20,492 nucleotides of DNA, taken from positions 1-20,492 of the forward strand of contig JAPEKQ010000027.1 of the NCBI GenBank assembly GCA_029990205.1. Direction: 5' to 3'. Numbering within the stretch: position 1 is the stretch's first letter; each line of letters begins with the position of its first letter. This DNA comes from a bacterium. Its GTDB lineage: Bacteria > Joyebacterota > Joyebacteria > Joyebacterales > Joyebacteraceae. The translations under genes were made by a program, and so were the position numbers. Below, one piece after another: positions 15,149 to 20,492 of this stretch. The notes under the pieces were generated by a model. That model was not told the DNA's origin and did no database searches. It worked only from the letters and a program-made list of their open reading frames with translations.

Positions 15149-16225
15149 TCATTCGCTGTCTTCGCGAATCTCCTCGAGCTCCTCCTGGAGCTCCTCAAGA
15201 GCTTCCTTGAGTTCCTCGAGCTGTTCCTCGAGAGCTTCCTTCTCCTGAGTCCGGAACTCCATGATCGCGTCCTTGGACTCATCGTCACCGTAGATGTAGA
15301 TGCCGCTGCCGGGGACACGGATGACGGTGTCGTCGGCCTTCTCGACGGTCGCCTCGACCGTGATCTGCTCGCCGCTCCGGACGATGACGATCGGGGTCGG
15401 GACGTCGCCCTGCATCTTGCTGATGGCCTTGGAGAGCTCATCGGTGTCGGCCACAGACTTGCCATCGATCTCGATGATGACGTCACCGGCGCGGATGCCG
15501 GCCGCTTCGGCGGCACCGTCCTCGACGATCTCCTCAACCAGAACACCCTTGCCACCGGGCACCTCGAAGTACTCGGCGAGTCCCTCGCCCAGATCATCCA
15601 CATAGACTCCCAGCCGGCCCTTGCCACCCCAGGCATAACCGACATCGAAGCGCGGGACGAACAGATCGCCAAGCTCGCCGAGTGCTGCGAGGCCCTCGAG
15701 TCCCTCGAGGTCAATCGTGAAGTCCTCCATGTCGTCGCTCGACCACACGTACTTGCGCGGACGGATTCCGAGCACCGCGCTCTTCGTGATCTTGGAGCCG
15801 TCGCGGTACAGGAGGACATCCACCTCGGTGAAGGGTTCTACCTTCCGGACCATCTCGATCAGCTCGCCGGTGTCGCCGGCGTCTTTGCCGTCGATCGAGA
15901 TGATGATGTCGCCAACCTCAATCCCCGCCTCGTCGGCGGGACTTCCGTCATGCACGTTGTTGACGTACACGACGTACGTCTTGGGCACACCGAGCTCGGA
16001 GCGCTTGGCTTTGTCAAGATCGTTGATGCCGACCCCGAGCCACGCATGGTCATCCTCAGAGAGCTCGATCTTGACGATCGTATCCTCATCGGAGTCCGTG
16101 TCGGTCGTTACGTGGACGCGGACCGTCTCCTCCTTCACGTCACCAGCCAGTGCCCCCGTCGGGATGGCGATGCAGGTCGCGCAGAGCGCGACGATGGCCA
16201 CACCGATCAGATTCCGCCTGGACAT
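15149..16225 (-). CDS. Exported protein with two PDZ domains and a charged coiled-coil tail
   Basis: The start at 16225 is set by the strong AAGGAGG (16238-16232) with 6-base spacing. The frame stays open upstream but lacks such a site. The 358-residue protein has a signal peptide (about 1-27, ending GALA). Two PDZ domains lie at about 62-150 (WLGVGINDL, GSPADEAGIEVGDIIISIDGK) and 203-295 (RLGVYVDDL, GAAEAAGIRAGDVIIEIDGK). The tail at about 324-356 is a Glu/Leu heptad-like coiled coil. Its PDZ pairs resemble those of DegP/HtrA proteases, but no trypsin-like domain with His-Asp-Ser is present. It is more likely a periplasmic adaptor, chaperone or regulator that binds peptide C-termini. A perfect palindrome lies in its upstream region (16297-16313). 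Confidence 0.85.
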   Translation of the reverse strand: MSRRNLIGVAIVALCATCIAIPTGALAGDVKEETVRVHVTTDTDSDEDTIVKIELSEDDHAWLGVGINDLDKAKRSELGVPKTYVVYVNNVHDGSPADEAGIEVGDIIISIDGKDAGDTGELIEMVRKVEPFTEVDVLLYRDGSKITKSAVLGIRPRKYVWSSDDMEDFTIDLEGLEGLAALGELGDLFVPRFDVGYAWGGKGRLGVYVDDLGEGLAEYFEVPGGKGVLVEEIVEDGAAEAAGIRAGDVIIEIDGKSVADTDELSKAISKMQGDVPTPIVIVRSGEQITVEATVEKADDTVIRVPGSGIYIYGDDESKDAIMEFRTQEKEALEEQLEELKEALEELQEELEEIREDSE

Positions 16226-16296
16226 CCTCCACCTCCTTGACTCCTGACGCCCTCCGCCGCGCGGGTTTCCGGACGTCTCTGGTGAGGCCCCTGGTC

Positions 16297-16313
16297 CAGC
16301 TGGAATCCAGCTG
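16297..16313. repeat. Perfect 17-base palindrome upstream of the PDZ gene
   Basis: CAGCTGGA-A-TCCAGCTG is an 8-bp inverted repeat around one central base, about 72 bases upstream of the PDZ start codon. The size and symmetry suit a dimeric repressor site or a small leader hairpin. No clear sigma-70 promoter was found around it. The remainder of 16226-16526 holds the terminator below and otherwise nothing recognisable. Confidence 0.4.
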
Positions 16314-16398
16314 CTCTCTCCTCCCACCCGAGGGGCTCACGATTTTCCCTTCAGCTGATTCGACACTTCGGACCGTAGGAAGTTGAAGCCCACATCAG

Positions 16399-16427
16399 TG
16401 ACGGGGGCCCCTGAGAGGCCCCCGTCA
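16399..16427 (-). terminator. Terminator downstream of the Yip1-like gene
   Basis: TGACGGGGGCC (16399-16409) and GGCCCCCGTCA (16417-16427) form a perfect 11-bp stem with a 7-base loop. It lies 100 bases past the minus-strand stop at 16527. A weaker hairpin (GGCACC/GGTGCC, 16452-16468) lies between them. No T-run follows on either strand. Confidence 0.6.
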
Positions 16428-16526
16428 ACCGGCTTGTTCGTGGTATCGAGCGGCACCACCAGGGTGCCCTCATAACGGGCGAGTGACCGCGGGTTCATCC
16501 CGGCCGGGCGGGCTCCGAGCGCGAGC

Positions 16527-17051
16527 CTAGTTCGACGCCCCCATGAGCATGAGCGTGCCGAGGCCGACCGCTGTCGCGAAGATCATACCGATGATGATCC
16601 CGATCACGACGGGGATGGCGACCGCTATGATGGCCTTCCCGCGGTCGAGGCCGTAGACGCGCTCGACCGTGACGACGGTCACGACCAGCATCCAGATACC
16701 CGCCAGTCCGGCGAGGAAGGTTCCGAGCAGGGGAATGATGCCCACCCAGCTGATGACTGATCCTACGGCCGGCGGTGTGAACACCGCCTTGAAGTCGCCC
16801 TTGCCGCCGAGGATGGACGTGGCTGCGAAGTGGATAATGCCGATGAAGATGAAGAACCCGATGACCCTCATGACGGGGAACATCACGATACCCGGGAGGT
16901 TGAGGATGCCCAGGGCTCCACAGACGCCGCCGATGGCCAGAATACCGATGGCAGGTCCGAACGCCTTCTCATCCGCCGCGATCTGGTCGATGGCGTCGGT
17001 CTTGAGCTGGACGATCTCCCAGCCCTTCTTGAGATAGTCCACGAATCCCAT
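16527..17051 (-). CDS. Small Yip1-domain-like integral membrane protein
   Basis: The start at 17051 follows AGGAGG with 8-base spacing. An upstream in-frame ATG at 17165 would add 38 charged, unrelated residues. The 174-residue product opens with an amphipathic MGFVDYLKKGWEIVQLKTDA. About five hydrophobic segments follow (roughly 31-53, 55-80, 95-112, 114-130, 138-170). The arrangement, including GKGDFKAVF before a Pro-containing segment and TVERVYGLDRGKAIIAV, resembles bacterial YIP1 family proteins. Their biochemical role is unknown. It is alone on its strand between a promoter and a terminator. An alternative is an unnamed small transport-related membrane protein. Confidence 0.75.
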   Translation of the reverse strand: MGFVDYLKKGWEIVQLKTDAIDQIAADEKAFGPAIGILAIGGVCGALGILNLPGIVMFPVMRVIGFFIFIGIIHFAATSILGGKGDFKAVFTPPAVGSVISWVGIIPLLGTFLAGLAGIWMLVVTVVTVERVYGLDRGKAIIAVAIPVVIGIIIGMIFATAVGLGTLMLMGASN

Positions 17052-17135
17052 TGGCTTTGCCTCCTGCGGCCTGCGGCCGCGCCTGGTGCCGTGCGCCCCG
17101 GTCAGGGGACGAGCACAATTGTGGTCAGCGTCGCG

Positions 17136-17165
17136 AATATAGGGGAGAGGCCCATTCTCGCGCAA
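17136..17165 (-). promoter_or_regulatory. Promoter of the Yip1-like gene
   Basis: On the minus strand TTGCGC (17165-17160) and TATATT (17141-17136, 5/6) are 18 bases apart. Transcription would begin near 17130, about 80 bases before the start codon. Confidence 0.5.
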
Positions 17166-17231
17166 GGCCTAATCGCTATGCTGACTATCCTCTCACAATA
17201 GGTCTGATTCGCGGGCTTGCTTAGGTCTTAC

Positions 17232-17248
17232 TGGCACAGGTTATGCAA
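17232..17248 (+). promoter_or_regulatory. Candidate sigma-54 (-24/-12) promoter of the lipoprotein gene
   Basis: TGGCACAGGTTATGCAA has the invariant GG (17233-17234) and GC (17245-17246) exactly 12 bases apart. The -24 element TGGCAC is a full match. The -12 element is ATGCA instead of TTGCA. A start near 17258 would leave a leader of about 144 bases before the GTG at 17402. No good -10/-35 pair was found at this place, though a weak TTGCTT lies upstream. Only one site is seen, and the sigma-54 gene is not in the window. Confidence 0.45.
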
Positions 17249-17276
17249 TTCATCAGTTCTGCGAGAGGCACATCGA

Positions 17277-17382
17277 GTGCTTTGTAACGAGTGTCGCGGT
17301 TGCCGACAGCACCAGAGATATGACACCAGGAGCTAACACGGCATCGGGCACCTGACTCGGGCTGCCGACGGAGGGGTCGGCA
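17277..17382 (+). other. Structured leader of the lipoprotein gene
   Basis: Two hairpins can form between the candidate promoter and the gene. GTGC/GCAC (17277-17280 with 17309-17312) encloses TGTCG/CGACA (17292-17296 with 17304-17308). Nearer the gene, TGCCGAC (17363-17369) pairs perfectly with GTCGGCA (17376-17382), displaying GGAGGG in its loop, 20 bases before the start codon. I do not recognise a known riboswitch class. Confidence 0.4.
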
Positions 17383-17401
17383 CGAGGAGGAGGGACGCGA
17401 G

Positions 17402-17872
17402 GTGAACAAGGTCTTTGCGCAGAGAGCGGTTGCGGCTACGGCTATCGTCGTCGCCGGCTGCCTCATGGCCTGCGGCTGCAGTGTCATGAGTCCGGAAGAC
17501 AGTGAGTGGAGTGGTGGGTACGGCGAGGTCACGGGAACCGTGACGAATCGTGCCGGGACGCCGCTCGAGGACATGATGGTCTCGATGTGGGCCGAGGTCG
17601 GCACCAACGAGGCTGAGACGAGCTATGAGGTCACGACGGACAGCAGCGGCGCCTTCGTGATCAGCGAGGTGGACCTCGGCGGGACGCATGCGTACTCGCA
17701 GACGTACGACCTCTACGTGAACTGCACCTGGAACGATCGTGCCGCGGTCAACGCCGAGTACACGACATACGTCGGCAGCGTGGTGGTCGAGAGCTCCGGC
17801 GACAATGTCGTGTCAGTAGAGCTCACCGTGGCCGATAACGATCCCGGCGACCCGGGCAGCATGTACGAGTAG
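17402..17872 (+). CDS. Small lipoprotein with a carboxypeptidase-regulatory-like domain
   Basis: The GTG start is set by AGGAGGAGGG (17385-17394), about 8 bases upstream. The 156-residue product has a basic N-terminus, a short hydrophobic run and a lipobox VAGC with Cys20. LMAC with Cys24 is a second possibility, so the mature N-terminal Cys is not certain. The body is one beta-sandwich resembling carboxypeptidase regulatory (CarboxypepD_reg) repeats: GEVTGTVTNRAGTPLEDMMVSM followed by TTDSSGAFVISEVDLGG. Such domains bind or present surface partners and have no catalytic residues. It is transcribed alone, between a possible sigma-54 promoter and a strong hairpin terminator. Its function is unknown. 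Confidence 0.85.
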   Translation: MNKVFAQRAVAATAIVVAGCLMACGCSVMSPEDSEWSGGYGEVTGTVTNRAGTPLEDMMVSMWAEVGTNEAETSYEVTTDSSGAFVISEVDLGGTHAYSQTYDLYVNCTWNDRAAVNAEYTTYVGSVVVESSGDNVVSVELTVADNDPGDPGSMYE

Positions 17873-17922
17873 AGCCGGGGGATGAGAGCGGTCTTCCGGT
17901 GTAGTATGATACTCGAGACTGG

Positions 17923-17954
17923 CGACGGGCTGCCGCGTGTGCGGCAGCCCGTCG
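17923..17954. terminator. Shared terminator of the lipoprotein gene and tRNA-Leu
   Basis: CGACGGGCTGCCGC (17923-17936) and GCGGCAGCCCGTCG (17941-17954) form a perfect 14-bp stem around GTGT. It lies 50 bases after the lipoprotein stop on the + strand. On the minus strand it lies 3 bases beyond the CCA end of tRNA-Leu, so it can end transcription from both sides. Confidence 0.82.
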
Positions 17955-17957
17955 TTC

Positions 17958-18046
17958 TGGTACCGGAGGCCGGGTTCGAACCGGCATGAGCCCGGGGGCC
18001 CGCGGGATTTTGAATCCCGTGCGTCTACCAGTTTCGCCACTCCGGC
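17958..18046 (-). tRNA. tRNA-Leu (anticodon CAA)
   Basis: The minus strand reads as a complete 89-base class II tRNA. The acceptor GCCGGAG pairs with CTCCGGT (terminal G-U). The anticodon stem CGGGA/TCCCG encloses TTCAAAA, giving anticodon CAA, which reads UUG leucine codons. A long variable arm follows (about CGGGCCCCCGGGCTCATG), then T arm CCGGT-TCGAACC-CGG. A73 and the 3' CCA (17960-17958) are encoded. Confidence 0.96.
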
Positions 18047-18047
18047 T

Positions 18048-18082
18048 GACGCTCCAATCTAGCATCGGCCGTGGGGAGCGTC
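18048..18082. repeat. 8-bp inverted repeat spanning the tRNA-Leu promoter
   Basis: GACGCTCC (18048-18055) and GGAGCGTC (18075-18082) are exact inverted repeats 19 bases apart. One arm covers the expected transcription start of tRNA-Leu. The other overlaps its -35 hexamer. Confidence 0.4.
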
Positions 18083-18084
18083 AA
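18056..18084 (-). promoter_or_regulatory. Promoter of tRNA-Leu
   Basis: On the minus strand TTGACG (18084-18079, 5/6) and TAGATT (18061-18056, 4/6) have a 17-base spacer. Transcription would start near 18049, leaving only about 3 bases before the tRNA 5' end at 18046. Confidence 0.65.
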
Positions 18085-18110
18085 CCGAAGGCTCGTCGGG
18101 AAGTTCGCGC

Positions 18111-18138
18111 TTGACTCTGACGCCAACGCTGCTACACT
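18111..18138 (+). promoter_or_regulatory. Promoter of tRNA-Ala
   Basis: TTGACT (18111-18116, 5/6) and TACACT (18133-18138, 4/6) are 16 bases apart. The start near 18145 lies about 23 bases before the tRNA. Its -35 stands back to back with that of tRNA-Leu, 26 bases away. Confidence 0.6.
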
Positions 18139-18167
18139 CATATGCTCAGTGAAATGCAGCGACGTGT

Positions 18168-18244
18168 GGGGCCATAGCTCAGTTGGGATGAGCGCCTGAC
18201 TGGCAGTCAGGAGGTCGGGGGTTCGATCCCCCCTGGCTCCACCA
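18168..18244 (+). tRNA. tRNA-Ala (anticodon GGC)
   Basis: A complete 77-base tRNA is present. The acceptor GGGGCCA pairs with TGGCTCC and includes the G3-U70 pair that identifies alanine tRNAs. The anticodon stem CCTGA/TCAGG holds CTGGCAG, anticodon GGC. The T arm is GGGGG-TTCGATC-CCCCC, and CCA (18242-18244) is encoded. Confidence 0.97.
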
Positions 18245-18251
18245 TATTCGA

Positions 18252-18325
18252 GGGCGTGTCGGTCTGACCGACAGCGCCCCGGGCGGAAGGCAAGCGCCGG
18301 GCGGTTCTCATGACTGCCCGGCGTT
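18252..18325 (+). terminator. Double hairpin terminator after tRNA-Ala
   Basis: Hairpin 1 pairs GGGCGTGTCGGT (18252-18263) with ACCGACA (18267-18273) and CGCCC (18275-18279) around CTG, with one bulged G. Hairpin 2 pairs AGCGCCGGGC (18293-18302) with GCCCGGCGTT (18316-18325), with one G-U pair and a 13-base loop. The first begins 7 bases after the CCA end. Confidence 0.65.
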
Positions 18326-18368
18326 GCTGTGAGCGGTGAGTGCAGCGGGTGCTACGGTCGCACTCCGG

Positions 18369-18397
18369 TTGACACCGTAGAGGTCGCGTGGTACGCT
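18369..18397 (+). promoter_or_regulatory. Promoter of the C25 protease gene
   Basis: TTGACA (18369-18374) is a perfect -35. TACGCT (18392-18397, 3/6) follows after 17 bases as a weak -10. The predicted start is near 18404. Confidence 0.5.
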
Positions 18398-18403
18398 CCG
18401 CGG

Positions 18404-18635
18404 TGAAATCGCGCTCAGCGTGGACGGTTGTCGCAACGACCGACCATGGTTGCCGCGGGGCCGAAGGTCGCGCGGGACGGCAGGGGAACAGGAGTCGACA
18501 CCCAGGATAACTGCTACTGCGCTCTGCAATCAGGGACTTCCCGGGGCTCCGAGGAATGTGGGGCCGTGCAGGTGCGACCGGTGGCAGTGAATGGATGGCG
18601 ACTCCTGTTTCCGCTATGTGGGGGATACGTTTCAC
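18404..18635 (+). other. Long untranslated leader of the C25 protease gene
   Basis: About 230 bases separate the predicted start from the ATG. A hairpin GGTTGT-CGCA-ACGACC (18426-18441) lies near its start. I see no known riboswitch consensus and no convincing small gene. The nearest ribosome-site-like stretch, GGGGGAT (18620-18626), is about 10 bases from the ATG, a little far. Confidence 0.35.
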
Positions 18636-20492
18636 ATGACATCACAGAATGCCTCGAGCCTCTTCGCGGTCTTCTTGTTGTTCATCCTGGCGTCGGCGGC
18701 GGTTGCGGCGCCGTTCGGGACCGTTCAGACCGATCAGAGTGACGTGATCATGAGCGTGGAGCGCGGGTACACGCATCTGGCGCTCGACGGTGGGCGCGTC
18801 CTCGCGGAACCCGGTGAGCCCGAGCTGCCGGCGCGCGTCCTGTCGTTCGTTATCCCGAGCGACATGCGGGTCTCGGACCTGCGCGTCTCCGGGAGCGGTG
18901 AGGTCGTGCTCGACGGGCAGTGGCAGCTCTTCCCGAGTCAGCCCGAGGTGCCGATCGGAGAACCGGCGGGCGAGTGGGTTCCTCCGCGCGACTCGGTCTA
19001 TGGGGCCGACGGCGTCTATCCGGTCGAGCGCTGTACGGTGCTCGGCGAGGGATTCCTCGGCGGCTACCGCATCGCGACGGTCGCGGTCCATCCGCTCCGC
19101 TGGCGACCCTCCTCCGGGGAACTGCTTCTCTCCGAGGAACTGACCGTCGAACTCGTTCTGGAGCCGGCGGCAGACAGACCTCGGACGCGGGAGCGCGTGA
19201 CCGAGTCCTCATACAGACTCTATCGCGACGTCGTGGCCGGCATGGTCGCCAACCCCGGTGATCTCGGCGCCGTTCGAGGTGGGGTTGATGTCCAGACGGT
19301 CGGCGGGAGCTTCGGATTCTCTCCGAGGCACACACCCTCGCTCGAGGGGACCCCGGTCGAGTACGTTATCATTACCAGCGACGATCTCGCGTCGTACTTC
19401 GAGCCGTTCGCTGCTGCGAAGACAGCGCGGGGCATTCCGACCGTGATCAAGACTCTCTCCTGGATCGATGCCAACTACCCCGGCGGATGTGATCAGGCGG
19501 AGCGCATCCGGTTCTTCATCCAGGACGCCTACGAGTCGTGGGGCACCGCGTACGTACTTCTCGGCGGCGATACGGGTGTCATCCCTGTGCGGATGGCGTA
19601 CACGCGCTACTACGGGGGCAACAGTATTCCCTGTGACCTGTACTACAGCGACCTCGACGGCAACTGGAACGCCGACGGCGACGAGCTGTTCGGCGAGGGG
19701 TACAGCGGCGAGACGCTGCCGGGTGACGATGTCGACCTGTACAGCGATGTCTTCGTCGGCAGGGCGCCCGTCAACAATGTGGTGGACGTGCAGAACTTCA
19801 TCGCGAAGTGCGACGCGTACGCGGAGACGCCCCTGTTGCACTTCACCGACAGGAGTCTCTATCTCGCCGAGGTGCTCTTCCCGTACGACTGGAGCAGCGG
19901 AGCCTTCAGTCTCGATGGCGCTTCCGACATCATCGAGCCGGGCTTGCCGTTCGTCGACCCGGGGATTCACAACGCCAGGCTCTACGCCAATCTCTCGCCG
20001 TATCCGGATGCGCACCCTCTTGACGAGATCGCCGCGGTCGATTCGCTCGATCTCGGATACAACATCGTTGTCCACGTCGGCCACGGCAACAAGGACGTCA
20101 TGCGGGTCGGGCTGGACAACTACGTCGGTCTTTCCGATATCTCGTCGCTCTCGAACGGGCTGAACGCGTCGGGGTTCTGGTGGCTGCTCAACTGCACATC
20201 GACCGCCATCGACTACGATTGCATCGCCGAACGGGCATTGCGGAACACCGCAGGCGGCGCCTCGGGCCTCATTGGCCCGACGCGGTACGCGTTCCCTTCG
20301 ACCGGACGTGAGTACTACTGGGACTGGCTCACCCTGATGTATCAGGGCGAGATCCTCGAGGCGGGGCCCCTGTTCGCCGCGACGCGCGCGGTCCACGCCA
20401 GCTTCGATGAATCGGGGCGCGACAACACGGATCGCTGGACGCAGTTGTCACTCGTGCTGCTCGGCGACCCGGAGCAGAGGATCTGGTCCGCC
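18636..20492 (+). CDS. Exported gingipain-type C25 cysteine protease (3' end outside the window)
   Basis: The frame is open from ATG 18636 to the right edge, giving 619 residues without a stop. An N-terminal hydrophobic signal segment ends near Ala24 (ILASAAVA, then APFG). It lacks the usual basic residues, so the start is somewhat uncertain; in-frame GTG 18618 and ATG 18591 exist upstream without better ribosome sites. A gingipain propeptide-like region covers about 25-230. The C25 core begins with EYVIITSDDL and continues with VLLGGDTGVIPVRM and DLYYSDLDGNWNADGDELFGE. The catalytic dyad fits His483 in HVGHGN and Cys520 in LLNCTSTAID, 37 residues apart. These are secreted endopeptidases. The missing C-terminus probably carries the sorting domain seen in the first protease, which is an inference. 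Confidence 0.92.
   Translation, partial: MTSQNASSLFAVFLLFILASAAVAAPFGTVQTDQSDVIMSVERGYTHLALDGGRVLAEPGEPELPARVLSFVIPSDMRVSDLRVSGSGEVVLDGQWQLFPSQPEVPIGEPAGEWVPPRDSVYGADGVYPVERCTVLGEGFLGGYRIATVAVHPLRWRPSSGELLLSEELTVELVLEPAADRPRTRERVTESSYRLYRDVVAGMVANPGDLGAVRGGVDVQTVGGSFGFSPRHTPSLEGTPVEYVIITSDDLASYFEPFAAAKTARGIPTVIKTLSWIDANYPGGCDQAERIRFFIQDAYESWGTAYVLLGGDTGVIPVRMAYTRYYGGNSIPCDLYYSDLDGNWNADGDELFGEGYSGETLPGDDVDLYSDVFVGRAPVNNVVDVQNFIAKCDAYAETPLLHFTDRSLYLAEVLFPYDWSSGAFSLDGASDIIEPGLPFVDPGIHNARLYANLSPYPDAHPLDEIAAVDSLDLGYNIVVHVGHGNKDVMRVGLDNYVGLSDISSLSNGLNASGFWWLLNCTSTAIDYDCIAERALRNTAGGASGLIGPTRYAFPSTGREYYWDWLTLMYQGEILEAGPLFAATRAVHASFDESGRDNTDRWTQLSLVLLGDPEQRIWSA

Noticed and set aside
16330-16398. ECF-sigma-type promoter (AAC ... 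GTC) upstream of the PDZ gene
   Set aside because: The minus strand has CAACTT and, 17 bases later, GTC, but the match is too short to tell from chance.
17258-17401. Cyclic-di-GMP or fluoride riboswitch in the lipoprotein leader
   Set aside because: The conserved core sequences of those classes are not present. Only generic hairpins are seen.
17813-18040. Minus-strand open frame starting MAKLVDARDSKSRG
   Set aside because: It is the translation of tRNA-Leu itself, a well-known false protein. The tRNA structure is complete there.
18207-18635. Minus-strand open frame ending MVEPGGIEPPTS
   Set aside because: The ending is the antisense translation of tRNA-Ala, another common false protein. 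The rest crosses a terminator, a promoter and a leader, with no family motif.
1-20492. CRISPR array, prophage, insertion sequence or integron
   Set aside because: No regularly spaced direct repeats, transposase or integrase motifs, or terminal repeats were seen. Both tRNAs are intact, without an attachment-site duplication in the window.

Overview
The window is GC-rich bacterial chromosomal DNA with long, tightly packed genes on both strands. The best lineage clue is the secreted-protein style. The papain-like protease ends in a FlgD-like C-terminal domain carrying the NAPNPFNP motif, and a gingipain-type C25 protease closes the window. With the high GC, this suggests an uncultured member of the FCB group or a neighbouring candidate phylum (Eisenbacteria, Krumholzibacteriota, Latescibacteria-like). 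That is an inference from protein style; no marker gene here settles it. I see no prophage, transposase, insertion sequence or CRISPR array.

Layout. 1-134: the 3' end of an unidentified gene, followed by a terminator. 332-2857: an exported papain-family (C1) cysteine protease with several C-terminal domains, behind an extended -10 promoter. 3054-8549: a three-gene run on the + strand: a membrane protein fused to a spermidine-synthase-like domain and TPRs, a GT-C type membrane glycosyltransferase, and a PAP2 lipid phosphatase. The last two overlap by ATGA. It ends at a perfect 12-bp hairpin shared with the convergent M16 gene. 8698-11316 (-): an exported two-domain M16 metalloprotease. 11317-11822: a divergent intergenic region holding two promoters and two strong hairpins. 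11823-14956 (+): an inositol-monophosphatase-family enzyme, the ribosome-assembly GTPase rsgA with its own promoter, and a GlmU-like sugar nucleotidyltransferase/acyltransferase. 14957-15148: a terminator and overlapping hairpins. 15149-16225 (-): an exported two-PDZ protein with a charged coiled-coil tail. 16527-17051 (-): a small Yip1-like membrane protein. 17402-17872 (+): a small lipoprotein behind a possible sigma-54 promoter. 17958-18244: divergently transcribed tRNA-Leu(CAA) and tRNA-Ala(GGC). 18636 to the end: a C25 protease, cut off by the window edge.

How the genes fit together. Much of the window concerns the cell envelope and export: three exported proteases, a PDZ protein, a lipoprotein, and an operon whose glycosyltransferase and PAP2 phosphatase would suit lipid-linked glycan work. 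The housekeeping genes (rsgA, tRNAs, IMPase, GlmU-like) look vertically inherited. No single gene is an obviously new system. The best candidates for a second look are the synthase-like fusion operon, the sigma-54-like promoter with a structured leader, the unexplained hairpin cluster at 11589-11659, and perfect palindromes beside several promoters.

Start codons were chosen from Shine-Dalgarno spacing, so several genes are given shorter than their maximal open frames. All family calls come from reading motifs by eye, without database searches.
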